Of a stretch of DNA of 64,000 nucleotides, positions 44,859 to 53,790 are shown piece by piece (positions within the stretch are counted from its first letter, which is position 1; each line of letters opens with the position of its first letter). The position numbers and the translations under genes were made by a program. Origin of the DNA: Gnetum montanum (lineage: Eukaryota > Streptophyta > Gnetopsida > Gnetales > Gnetaceae). The stretch spans positions 568,968-632,967 of the forward strand of contig MNCI01020127.1 of NCBI GenBank assembly GCA_015680685.1, given 5' to 3'. The notes beneath the pieces are model-generated. The model ran no database searches. It worked only from the letters and a program-made list of their open reading frames with translations, and had not been told where the DNA came from.

Positions 44859-45318
44859 CTGAACAACGTAAAACACAGGTCAAGAAAAAACATTATTATG
44901 CAATGATCACAATTCACAACTACACCACGCAATAATAGAATAAGCAGCAGTTTTACCAGGACCAAATGGCAAAGGAAATGAAGGAAGGTTCCTCTGCACG
45001 TCCTCAACGGTAAGGGGCGGATCTAAGGTCCAGTCATCATGTAGCCACCCGAGATTCTGGCAATTCTCGAAAGAGTCAGCATAGCGGGTGGGTACTCATG
45101 AATGTCGAAGCCGATCTGCCCCATCACACCGGCGCGTACGTTGCTAGTTGAGGTAAACGCCTTTATGGCCGTTTCGGTCCATGACAACGTATCACCATCT
45201 CCTACTAACCTGTTCTCATGAATAAAAAACCTGTACCATACCACATAGGCTTATCTTATGCTTTGCACAACCCAGCCAATAGACATATAACAAAAATATA
45301 CTCAACAAAACTACTTAC

Positions 45319-45768
45319 CCGCCTGAATAATACACAGTGCCTACTGGGTTCTGGAAGTAGGTCGAGACGTGGCGAGACACGAACAGAGTGTTATATGTGT
45401 GATAGCAACTGAACTGGGCCATTTCCTAGATCCAACTTAAGCACCTCAAACCTTGGGCGCTAAGTTCTCAGTCCTCGGGACGTCCAGTATCGATGGCCCC
45501 GTCTGTCAAGAAAGCCAGAATCCCCTGTGCAGAACCCACTAGCGGGTGCTCTAGAATGGCACCGGCAATATCGCCTGACAGATTAGACCATATAATAATG
45601 TTGTAGTTGCGTAGTAAGAACTGCAGAAACTCCAGCACACCCTTTCAAAACCATATGGCCTTCCCATGCAACCGAGTTTGTGGAGGAGGGACATTAGGCA
45701 CGATTGGGTTTATACAGCACAAAACCCCAACAATATCCAAGACGATCAAAACAGGCTTTAGCATAATA
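45319..45768 (-). pseudogene. antisense gene exon 2: HAD/FCP1-like block
   Basis: One frame of 150 codons with three stops (two TGA, one TAG). It begins LKPVLIVLDIVGVL, resembling motif I (hydrophobic strand plus DxDGVL) of FCP1/NIF-like HAD phosphatases, here D-I-V-G with the second Asp missing. About 25 residues later, GVLEFLQFLLRNYNIIIWSN resembles the RPGVxEFL...Y.VVIWT segment with motif II. The last part, ending YYSGG at the GT donor, is not recognised. If the likeness is real, the nucleophile pair is damaged, so a binding and not catalytic role, or decay, is likely. The match is by eye only. Confidence 0.45.
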
Positions 45769-46159
45769 CTGTACAGAAAACGTAATACATAGATCAACAT
45801 CCAGATTCACCTTCGCATGTTTAAGTACAGAAAACCTACAAATTATGCTTAGTTATTCATGCTGAAATCGCCAAAACCCTTGCAACAACGCAAGGTTTGT
45901 CCCTAACAACGACGATAGACACAACCACATTAAACCCTCATCTTAACGCGAGGTCCCTAGTCTAAAACCCTCGTTTACGCTAACAACGCTACAACAATAA
46001 ACACTGCTAGAATAACACAAATATGCAACAGATCGCCTACTAGTTCAAGGGCGTAGGGTCCCTCACTTCGACCACTGCCTACGAAGCGCACCTCAAACTC
46101 TCTTGCACCTCGTCGATCTTAGCCAATTTCGTATTCTTCTTTTTCGCTTTAGGCACCAT

Positions 46160-46557
46160 TGTCACAATTTCAAAACCTTCACAGCTTCACACATTCACGC
46201 CTTTGCAAATTACACGTTCCAACCTTCTGCTCCTTTTTCTCTCGCTTCGTAACAGTTAGGAATTTGAATTCGTGACAGCCAGCAACCCGTTCTCACCGAA
46301 AACTACTTACTTATATGTGAGAATCACCGACTTGATATCCAATTTCAACGGGACTTTCCTAAAACGGAACCCAAAAATCAAGGTATTAATGCAGCCGATA
46401 TCGCATTCGCCACTGTCCGAAATGACGTTAAACTACCACATCTTATCGTCTCGTAATCATGTAGCATTAATTACAGTCTGTTTACAATATTCAAAATTCA
46501 GTTAGCCTTCCATGTTCGACAACACCACGTCATGCTTTCTCCTAATCATTTGCGCAT
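46160..46557. other. bidirectional spacer between antisense gene and pol
   Basis: About 400 bases with no coding potential: the upstream region of the antisense gene on one strand and the leader of pol on the other. ATGACGTTAAACTACCAC at 46421-46438 again contains the TTAAACT word of the arrays. In Tat elements such as Ogre an intron lies between protease and RT; a splice acceptor for such an intron could lie here. Confidence 0.4.
46310..46317 (-). promoter_or_regulatory. TATA-like box of the antisense gene
   Basis: CATATAAG on the minus strand, about 150 bp upstream of the ATG at 46159. Fragment C has CTACAAATAGGG at the same distance from its antisense exon. Candidate promoter by position and by recurrence in two copies. 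Confidence 0.4.
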
Positions 46558-46860
46558 TTGGCGATTTTGCAGGACAATCGGCAAATGGACGCAACATTTT
46601 CAACACCTCTAACTTTGACATGCCCATACGGGAGGGTAGTTAGGCAATTCAACCCTATGCTAGTAGAAATTAACCCTCCTTTTGATGATGTAACCATAGC
46701 CACGTCGGAAACGTCCCCAGAATGGCCAGAAAAGTCGACGTGCATGCTAAACCTGGAGGCTGGGGACATAACCGAAGACCCCCTCAATGAGGTTTTTATC
46801 GTTACGCATAAAGGTGAGGTCAAAACGCTTAAGGTTAGTTCTTTACTAGACTAGAAAACG
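46558..46860 (+). pseudogene. pol: pol N-terminal extension (element A)
   Basis: The open frame 46558-46851 runs from QDNRQMDAT to CMLNLEAGDITEDPLNEVF and VSSLLD, ending TAG. Fragment C has the same LEAGD..EDPL motif before its RT. It is the linker between protease and RT in Tat polyproteins. Whether translation starts here or after splicing from gag-pro is unknown. Confidence 0.65.
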
Positions 46861-47730
46861 CACGATTCTATAAAACAGGTCCTGCAAGACAACATTACGG
46901 TATTTGCGTGGTCATACGAGGATATGCCAGGGCTAGATCCCAGGTTAATTCAACATAACATAATCTTAGACCCACAGATCAAAGCAATTAGGCAAAAGGT
47001 ATGAAAAATCAAGCCAGAGATCGCGCTAGCTGTGCATGATGAGATCACCAAACTGTATCAGGCCGGTTTCATCTGTGCAGTCAACTACTCGGATTGGGTA
47101 TCTAACATTGTAATTGTCCCAAAGAAGACCGGAAGCATACGCATCTACATAGACTTCCGAGATTTAAACAAGGCCACAATTAAGGATAACTTCACACTAC
47201 CGAGTATCGACCAACTAGTCGATACGACAGCTGGGCATATGCTTCTTTCCTTCATGGATGGCTTTTCGGGCTATAACCAGATTCGTATTAACCTAGAACA
47301 TCAATTGACAACAACGTTTATGATGCCCTGGGGCACCTTTTGCTACACTATGATGTCTTTTGGCCTGAAAAACGCCAAAGCAACGTATCAACGAGCCATG
47401 ACATACATCTTCAGTGATTACCTCTTAGGTAAACTGAATGACTATGTTGACAATATAGCTGTTAAATCCTTAAAGTCGGAAGATCATTCAGAAGACCTGG
47501 AGTTAGTCCTTAAAAGATGTTCCAAATACGAGCTCCGTCTTAACCCAAAGAAGTGCGTATTCGGAGTCACAACTGGACGCATGCTGGGGTTTGTGGTGTC
47601 AAAAACCAGCATACGAGTTGACCCTGATAAGGTCAAAGCCATCGTCGAGTTAACGCCTCCTACAGACTCAAACAATTACGCGGGTTACAAGGACGATTAC
47701 AGTTTATACGCCGGTTCATCTCGAGGTTAA
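46861..47730 (+). pseudogene. pol (RT): Tat reverse transcriptase (element A)
   Basis: From FAWSYEDMPGLDPRLIQHNI through a TGA at 47002 to the frame 47032-47730: ITKLYQAGFI, SNIVIVPKKTGSIRIYIDFRDLNKA, LLSFMDGFSGYNQIRI, PWGTFCYTMMSFGLKNA, YVDNIAVKS and LNPKKCVFGV. The catalytic box is YVDN; fragment C has YVDD, so the second Asp was lost by G-to-A change of GAT. A frameshift near 47680 leads to the C-terminal end. RT activity would be lost. Confidence 0.92.
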
Positions 47731-47739
47731 CCGACAAGC

Positions 47740-48220
47740 TACACCCTATGCAGCATTTGCTCAAAAAGGGGGTTAATTTTGAATGGATGGACGATTTTCA
47801 ACGTGCGTTTGACAGCCTAAAACAGGAACTCCAACGCTTACCAACAGTTTTCCCACCACAAAGGAACCTACCATTTTACGTTTACCTCGCAACTTCAGAC
47901 GTAGCGTTAGCGGCATTACTCTATCAAAGGAGGGATGATGGGTCGGAAGTGCCCATCTACTACTTGAGTCATGCTCTATGTGCATACGAAACGAGGTACA
48001 ACGAAGTAGAGTGTAATTGCCTAGCATTAGTATTTACGCTAAAAAAGTGTAGACATTATCTTTTCCGTAGCCAAGTTAACATCATCTGTAAAAATATCAT
48101 CCTTAGGGCCATTACGCACAACCTATACGAGAGTAGCAAAATAGCTCGTTGGAAGGCTATCACGGCAGAATTCGATCTGCATTATATTGGCCAATCTTCT
48201 ATGAAAGGCCAAGCGATAGC
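47740..48220 (+). pseudogene. pol (RNase H): gypsy-type RNase H (element A)
   Basis: First part of the open frame 47748-48905. Motifs TSDVALAALLYQ, YYLSHALCAYETRYNEVECN and LKKCRHYLFRSQVNIICKNI. The position of the third catalytic Asp (TDH) is CKN here and CKR in fragment C. The shared loss suggests that the domain was already degenerate in the family, as proposed for Tat elements where a second RNase H takes over. Confidence 0.85.
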
Positions 48221-48289
48221 TGACCAGTTAGTAACGTCACCCATTAACAATCAGGCAACTATAGAGCCTGAGTTTCCAGACGAACATGT

Positions 48290-48720
48290 ACATAGTTTAA
48301 GCCCTATCTTCACAGGCCCCGAGGCGACGTTGTATTTCGACAGAGCTTCAACCGCCAGAGGTGGCAGTGCTGCCACCGTTATTACGCTATCACCTGAGGA
48401 TGTGCGCCTCCACGCTTATCGCTTGACCTTCCCCTGTACGAACAACATAGCAGAGTATGAGGGGCTCCTCAGGGGATTACTAATTGCCAGCGAACTCAAT
48501 GTTCGACATTTGGTGATTAGGGGTGATTTGATGCTTGTCATAAATAAGACCACAGGAGTCTACGCTTGCAAAGCTGTACATTTGCAGCCCTACTGCGATA
48601 AGGCTAAAGATCTTCTGAAGCGGTTCACGACCATCAATGCCCAACATGTGCCACGCGCTGATAACACGCTGGCCGATGCGCTAGCTACACTGGCTTTGAA
48701 CGTACCCTCACACTTGTTCG
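48290..48720 (+). pseudogene. pol (aRNH): archaeal-type second RNase H (element A)
   Basis: Hallmark of the Tat lineage, in the same open frame as the first RNase H. Signature regions: LYFDRASTARGGS (first Asp), NNIAEYEGLLRG (Glu), IRGDLMLVIN (Asp), NTLADALATL (Asp). All four acidic residues expected for catalysis are present although FDG has become FDR. It would remove the RNA template during reverse transcription. The frame ends with TAA at 48905. Confidence 0.88.
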
Positions 48721-48779
48721 ACACCTGTCCTACATTAATAACAGACTGCATAGATCCTATCATTCAGGCGGCACAAATA

Positions 48780-50050
48780 TCTTCTCTTCTCGAGGAAAGC
48801 ACGCCAGAATGGTACGACAACATTAAAACTTACCTCGTGCAGGGCGAGCTACTGCCTGAATTGACACGTGCGCAGAAAGATGCGATCCACAAGAGGGCTA
48901 GGTAATACGTCATCATAGGAGACAGTACTCTTTGTAGATGCTCTTTTGATGGCGTGCTGCTTACTTGCGTTGACAAAAACCAAGCGCAACATATAGTGGG
49001 CGAAGTTCACGAGGGACTATGTGGAGGACACGTAGCACCCCAGGCTATGGCTTTAAAAATTCGTCACCTAGGATACTACTGGCCACGCATGGAAAAAGAT
49101 TGCCTGACAAAGGTTAAAACCTGTGACACGTTTCAGCGTCACGCAAATCTCATACACGTGTCACCTACAGAGTTGCACATAACTCAGATAACATGGCCGT
49201 TTCAATGATGGGGACTAGACATCATAGGTCCCATCACACCGAAATCTTTCGCAGGTCATAGTTTCATCATTACCGCTACTGAGTATTTTACGAAGTGGGT
49301 AGAAGCTGTCCCTTTGCAAAAGATCACATCTCAACAGATTTGTCATTTTATCCTAGACAATATAGTAACCAGATTTGGTCTCCCGATGACTATCGTGACC
49401 GACAATGGGCCACAGTTTAGTAGCACGGAAACCAAATCCTTCTGTGATAGCCTTGGCATTAGACAATCTTTTTCCTCGCCCTACTACTCGCAAGCGATTG
49501 GTCAAGCTGAAGCAACAAACAAAGTCATTATCAATCTTCTCAAGAAAATGCTCAACAACAACAAGAGACGGTGGCACGAAAAAATCCTCTATGTGCTATG
49601 GGCGTATCGTACTACATGTAGGACGGCTACAGACAATACGCCCTATAGCCTAGTCTACGGATCTGAAGCAGTGTTGCCCCTCGAGTTGCAAATTCCTTCT
49701 CTGAGAATGGTCCTCTCCACCATTATAAATGAGGCTCAACACACTGAGTCTCGGAACACGGATTTGGATTCAGTGGAAGAGAAGCGAATACAGATGCTTG
49801 ATACAATTGAAAAGTATCAAGACAAGTAGAGGCAAAAACATCGTCACAATCTTCAGCAGCGTCCGATCAAGAAGGGAGATCTAGTTCTCAAGGCTGTTCG
49901 CAAACCAGTAGGCAAATTCTCTGCAAACTGGGAGGGCCCTTTCTTGGTGACTGATGCGTACAACAATGGGGCATTCAAGTTGGCGGGTGCAGATGGCAGT
50001 GAGTTATCGAATCCTGTAAATCACATATATCTGAAGCGGTACTACATTTA
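48780..50050 (+). pseudogene. pol (IN): Tat integrase (element A)
   Basis: Zinc part VHEGLCGGH...YYWPRM...CDTFQ (last Cys changed to Phe). TGA at 49207 breaks PFQ-WGLDIIGPI; fragment C has CGA there. Core: WGLD (first Asp), TIVTDNGPQFSS (second Asp) and GQAEATNK (Glu), so DDE is intact. C-terminal part: WAYRTTCRTATDNTPYSLVYGSEAVLP, KGDLVLKAVRK and WEGPFLV, ending HIYLKRYYI and TAG at 50049. TAG at 49827 is another stop. It would insert the cDNA, making 5-bp duplications as observed at this element. Confidence 0.9.
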
Positions 50051-50077
50051 GCAGCATCTCCAGTGTAAATATCAGGT

Positions 50078-50535
50078 ATGGCAACCACCGTCCGCTACGA
50101 CGCTAAACTGGCAACAAACGTCCGCTACAACGTAAAACTGGCACTCTCATCACGCATCCGCCACGACGCTAAACTAATACTGACCGTCCGCCACGACGCA
50201 AAACTGGCAAGTTGTGACCATTCGCTACGACGTAAAACTGGCAATGTTGTACAGGTCCGCCAAGACGAAAAACTGGCACCTTTTGCACGCGTCCGCCACG
50301 ACGCTAAACTGGTACCGGCTGTCCGTCATGACATAAAACTGACAAAAGTAAGTAACCGTCTGCTGAGACATAAAACCAGCACAGACTCGTCCCTAGGTCA
50401 TGACATAAAACTGACATCCACAACACGGTCTGCTGAGACCATAAATCAACCCCGCCACCGTCCGCTACGACATAAAACTAGCGTTTTTCGGTCCGCCCAG
50501 ACTTTAAATTGGGACCATGATCTGCTGAGACTTAA
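50078..50535 (+). repeat. 3' UTR tandem array, TAAACTGGCA core (element A)
   Basis: About 15 degenerate copies of GTCCGCTACGACGTAAAACTGGCA, 25-35 bp each, start 30 bases after the integrase stop. Homologous to the array at 8286-8615 in fragment C. The continuous open frame across it is a by-product of the repeat. Confidence 0.85.
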
Positions 50536-50780
50536 NTGTCATAGCGGACGGTGGCGGGGTTGATTTATGGTCTCAGCAGACCGTGTTGTGGATGTCAGTT
50601 TTATGTCATGACCTAGGGACGAGTCTGTGCTGGTTTTATGTCTCAGCAGACGGTTACTTACTTTTGTCAGTTTTATGTCATGACGGACAGCCGGTACCAG
50701 TTTAGCGTCGTGGCGGACGCGTGCAAAAGGTGCCAGTTTTTCGTCTTGGCGGACCTGTACAACATTGCCAGTTTTACGTC
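50229..50780. repeat. fold-back inverted duplication around N 50536
   Basis: 50537-50780 is the reverse complement of 50229-50472 with about one mismatch over 244 bases. A single N at 50536 lies between the arms and an N run begins at 50781. This is more likely an assembly join of the array in wrong orientation than a natural inverted repeat. Confidence 0.85.
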
Positions 50781-50829
50781 NNNNNNNNNNNNNNNNNNNN
50801 NNNNNNNNNNNNNNNNNNNNNNNNNNNNN
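50781..50829. other. assembly gap (49 N)
   Basis: Run of N directly after the inverted arm. Part of the 3' tandem array is probably missing. Confidence 0.95.
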
Positions 50830-51571
50830 AGTTCTTCCTTCATGGCCCGATCACTTCATCTTGCCTCCAATAGCACTTGTTTCAACAACCTTGCCTCCAG
50901 TTTGCACAGACAATGGCATCCTCTGTTTTCTTCTGTGGTTGCAGGTTACTTGCTTCGCGGACGTCGTTCAAAGGTGCATTCATCTGAGCGGTGAAGTACA
51001 AGCAGTGTTTTGAAATGGCTGCTCAGGTTAGCTTGTCCACTTAGAAGTGCATCCCTTCTTCCCTTGTGACCCTACCCTTAGCCCTTACTTCGCTTCCTCT
51101 TTACCATCTGCTTTCTGTATGCAAAAGCTACATATGCAAGCACCCGTTTTACGCACTTGCATTGCAGTCAAGTCCATAAACTGGCGCAACGCAGTTAAGC
51201 GTCATAGTGGAGAAATCACAGAAGTGACACGCGGTGCTCCTTTTGCAAGCATTCCCGCTATAGTCTGTAATAGAGAAATCTCAGACTGATGCGCTATGCT
51301 CGTCTGAAAGCATTCCTGTTAATATAAGTATGCATACGGTTCTGTGTGTTCAATGAGTGTATTCCATACTTCTGCCATCCTAACTCATTTGAGTCTTCCT
51401 CGAACCTGTTTCCTACCAAATCATCTTATATCCCATACCCTCCATCCTTGCCCTTCTATGTTGACAGGGCAACACTTGAGTGGCCATTGATGGACATTGT
51501 TGGTACTTTTACCAATCCGGTGTTTTGTATTCTTTGTTGACATCTTTCGGGCAAGCCCTCTAACCGTCAAC
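50830..51571. other. 3' non-coding region of element A
   Basis: No convincing ORF; short frames lack any recognisable motif. It runs from the array to the purine tract. Some Tat elements carry antisense ORFs at this place; here nothing coherent is read on the minus strand. Confidence 0.5.
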
Positions 51572-51584
51572 AAAGAGGGGCCAT
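51572..51584 (+). promoter_or_regulatory. polypurine tract of A
   Basis: aaagaggggccat abuts the 3' LTR start at 51585. The AAAGAGGGG core is the expected primer for plus-strand DNA synthesis. Confidence 0.7.
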
Positions 51585-53167
51585 TGAAACACTGTGAAAA
51601 TTTTGAGTCAGCCTCAGGCAAAGATTCGCGATCAGGCAAGAATACATGACCGGATTCCAAACGAGAGAACAAGGCAGAGTAAGGCAAAGAGACGCGTAGC
51701 ACCAAGTCTTCGATTTCCTTTGCAGATTTCCAACATCACTATGTTTTATCTTTGTACACTATATAATGCGCCGTAGCGTAATAACGCTTAGCGTGATTCT
51801 GTTCAACATAGTCTGGTATCAGAAGGCAACTTACTTCGACATCTAGAGAGGCTTAAGCAGCATAATATGCGACTTCTCGTATATTTTACTAAGTCTTTTG
51901 TCCAAAGCCGAGTTTATGCTCTGTTATGCACGGCAGCGTAATGAGCTTCGAAAAGTCAAAGAAAGTCCAAAAGAAGTGCAACAGATCAACTATTTCTCCT
52001 TTTCTTGCGGATAGTTCATCTTACGCTCGTTACGCAACGCAGCGTATCTTAGCGCGAGACGTCGCCAAGCTAATCATTGTTTTACGCTTCATTACGCTCG
52101 GCGGCGTAAACAAGCGTAAAATAGCTTGAATACAATGTCTTCATGCTGTGTTACGCTCTTGCACATGACACAAACGCGAATGAGCGTAATGTAGCCCAAA
52201 GTCAGCTGAGACATGCCCAACGTACATCTGTTATTCACATGCACAGTACGCAAATGAGCGTATTGTGCGTAATCATAAAGTTCAACACAAAGCTGGTTAG
52301 GTCAATGGCATTTCAAAAGGTCTGAGACACGTGTCATCACGCCCATCCCTTCTCCACACGTCATCAAACCTATAAATTTCCCAGTTGGCGAAGAAAAAAA
52401 AAAGGGGGACGACAAGACAGATTAGAGAAAACACAGAGACAGAAGCAGAGAGAGCAGCACTTTGGAAACTTTTGACAGCATCACCTCCTAATAGAAATAA
52501 AGCATATTTTGCTTGAGCATTAGTAGTAGGAGCGATTACCCCTTTGGCGAAGACACAACTTTCTCCATTGGTGATCATCCGCAGTTTCGAGCGAAGAATA
52601 CCTAAGGAAACAAGAGCAGATCAGAGATCAAGAGATCATCTGGTGTGGTTTGTGAGTTCCTATTGATCAGAAACAGTTGATCGATAGGCATCAGTACTTG
52701 ACCTTCCTTGCATCCCATATCTAGCCTAAGAGGTAGATCGGACTTCATTCTGTACTTCTGCTTGGACAGTTTTCTTGTTATTTCGTGTTTGCTTTGCATC
52801 AAGTAATCGGGGTCTCCCCAGTGTAACGTGGTATACAAAATATTCATTCTTCAAGTCAAAACGTAGATCTCGAAACCACGCGTTTCTCTCGCATTTGCTT
52901 CTTCTTGTCGTGTTAGCATTATCATCGTTGTAATTCATCTACGTTGTTTTTCCCTTATTTTGCGACTCGTTGAATCAAATCATTCCACGCAATATTCATG
53001 ATCTCCATCAGTTTACTGATTAGGAAGTCCCTGTCTAATCGACAAGACCATTCAGGGCGCCGCGGATTCATTTTTCCAGCATAGCCCTCGCACGGATCCG
53101 TGGTTAAAACTGTGTACATGGAATTCTGTTTGGTATTTTCCAGCTACCGACATTTTCCGTCATTACA
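51585..53167 (+). repeat. 3' LTR of element A
   Basis: TGAAACACTGTG...GTCATTACA, colinear with 35724-37298. The palindromic TTACGC/GCGTAA words of U3 are better preserved than in the 5' LTR, where several CG have become TG or CA (for example acgcgaatgagcg against acacgaatgagca). TATA-like CTATAAATT near 52371. Followed at once by AGCAT. Confidence 0.92.
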
Positions 53168-53172
53168 AGCAT
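53168..53172 (+). repeat. right target duplication of element A
   Basis: AGCAT, identical to 35719-35723. Confidence 0.9.
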
Positions 53173-53790
53173 CACCTTTCAAAATCTCATGCAATGCTTA
53201 GGGGTTGAACATAAATTAACAACACCCTACTACCCCCAAGCCAACGATCAAGCAAAGGTAACAAATAGAGGGATCACTAAGATCTTAACTAGAATAATTA
53301 GCAATTATAGGTGAGACTGGAGCATAAAACTCAATGATATCCTTTAGACATACCACTCAACATGGAAACTTCCTATAGGCTATTCTCCCTATGAGCTGGT
53401 GTTTAGAAAACTACCAACTCTTTCTATTCAGTCCAAGCTTTGTACACTTTCAATATCTTATGACCTAGACCTTGACCTTATCCTAGCATAGAAAGAAAGA
53501 TTGATCAACCTTAATGTCCTAGATAAGAATCAATTAGTGGCCCTATTCTTGAATGAATTGCACAAAGCATTTAACAAGAAATGACATTACCTCAAAATAA
53601 GTAATGTAAAATTTCAACCAAGAGACAAGGTCCTTTACTAGAACCCCACACATGTGCCACAATAAACTAAGTTTCAAATGTTATGAAAAGGACCTTATGT
53701 TATTTATGAAACCTTTCCCTCTAGGGCCATGTTAATATACAAACCTAAGAGACCAAACACAAGGCTATTAGTCAATATTCAATAAATAAA
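53173..53790 (+). pseudogene. pol (IN): Athila integrase, C-terminal part (element G)
   Basis: Resumes integrase after element A: LMQCLGVEHKLTTPYYPQANDQAKVTNRGI at 53190-53280 covers the region of the catalytic Glu, which is Lys here (QAK for QAE). Then YHSTWKLPIGYSPYELVF, RLINLNVLDKNQLVAL and the FQPRDKVLY...FQML.KGPYVIY C-terminus to about 53790. Stops throughout. Confidence 0.82.

Larger units (their letters stand above)
42004..46159 (-). pseudogene. spliced antisense gene inside element A (extra ORF)
   Basis: Inferred exons on the minus strand: 46159-about 46084, 45768-45319, 45230-44957, 44858-43811, 43718-43491, 43420-43292, 43214-42318, 42237-42004 (TAA). Introns 45318-45231, 44956-44859, 43810-43719, 43490-43421, 43291-43215 and 42317-42238 begin GT and end AG, are 70-98 bp, and codons continue in frame across every one of these six junctions. 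The first intron (about 315 bp) is less sure. Coding length about 3.26 kb, roughly 1,080 residues. Parts: Lys-rich start, HAD-like block, globular middle, acidic/Gln-rich coiled-coil tail. Decay: at least five stops (TGA or TAG), one frameshift in exon 3, one in exon 4, and the artefactual 76-bp duplication at 42794-42948. Extra antisense ORFs are known from some Tat elements; this arrangement is not one I recognise. Confidence 0.75.
35724..53167 (+). mobile_element. element A: complete 17.4 kb Tat-lineage retrotransposon
   Basis: Two LTRs of 1575 and 1583 bp, Tat-type primer site, gag, protease, a 5.2 kb stretch with a tandem array and a spliced antisense gene, then RT, gypsy RNase H, archaeal-type RNase H, integrase, a 3' tandem array and a purine tract. 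Perfect AGCAT duplications flank it and the integrase of element G resumes on the other side. Tat elements are among the longest plant LTR elements, and extra ORFs are known in the lineage. All genes are interrupted; the RT motif is YVDN, so this copy is not autonomous. Confidence 0.93.

Noticed and set aside
50078-50563. ORF of 161 codons after integrase
   Set aside because: It is the 3' tandem array read through; it starts after the pol stop and ends at the fold-back artefact.
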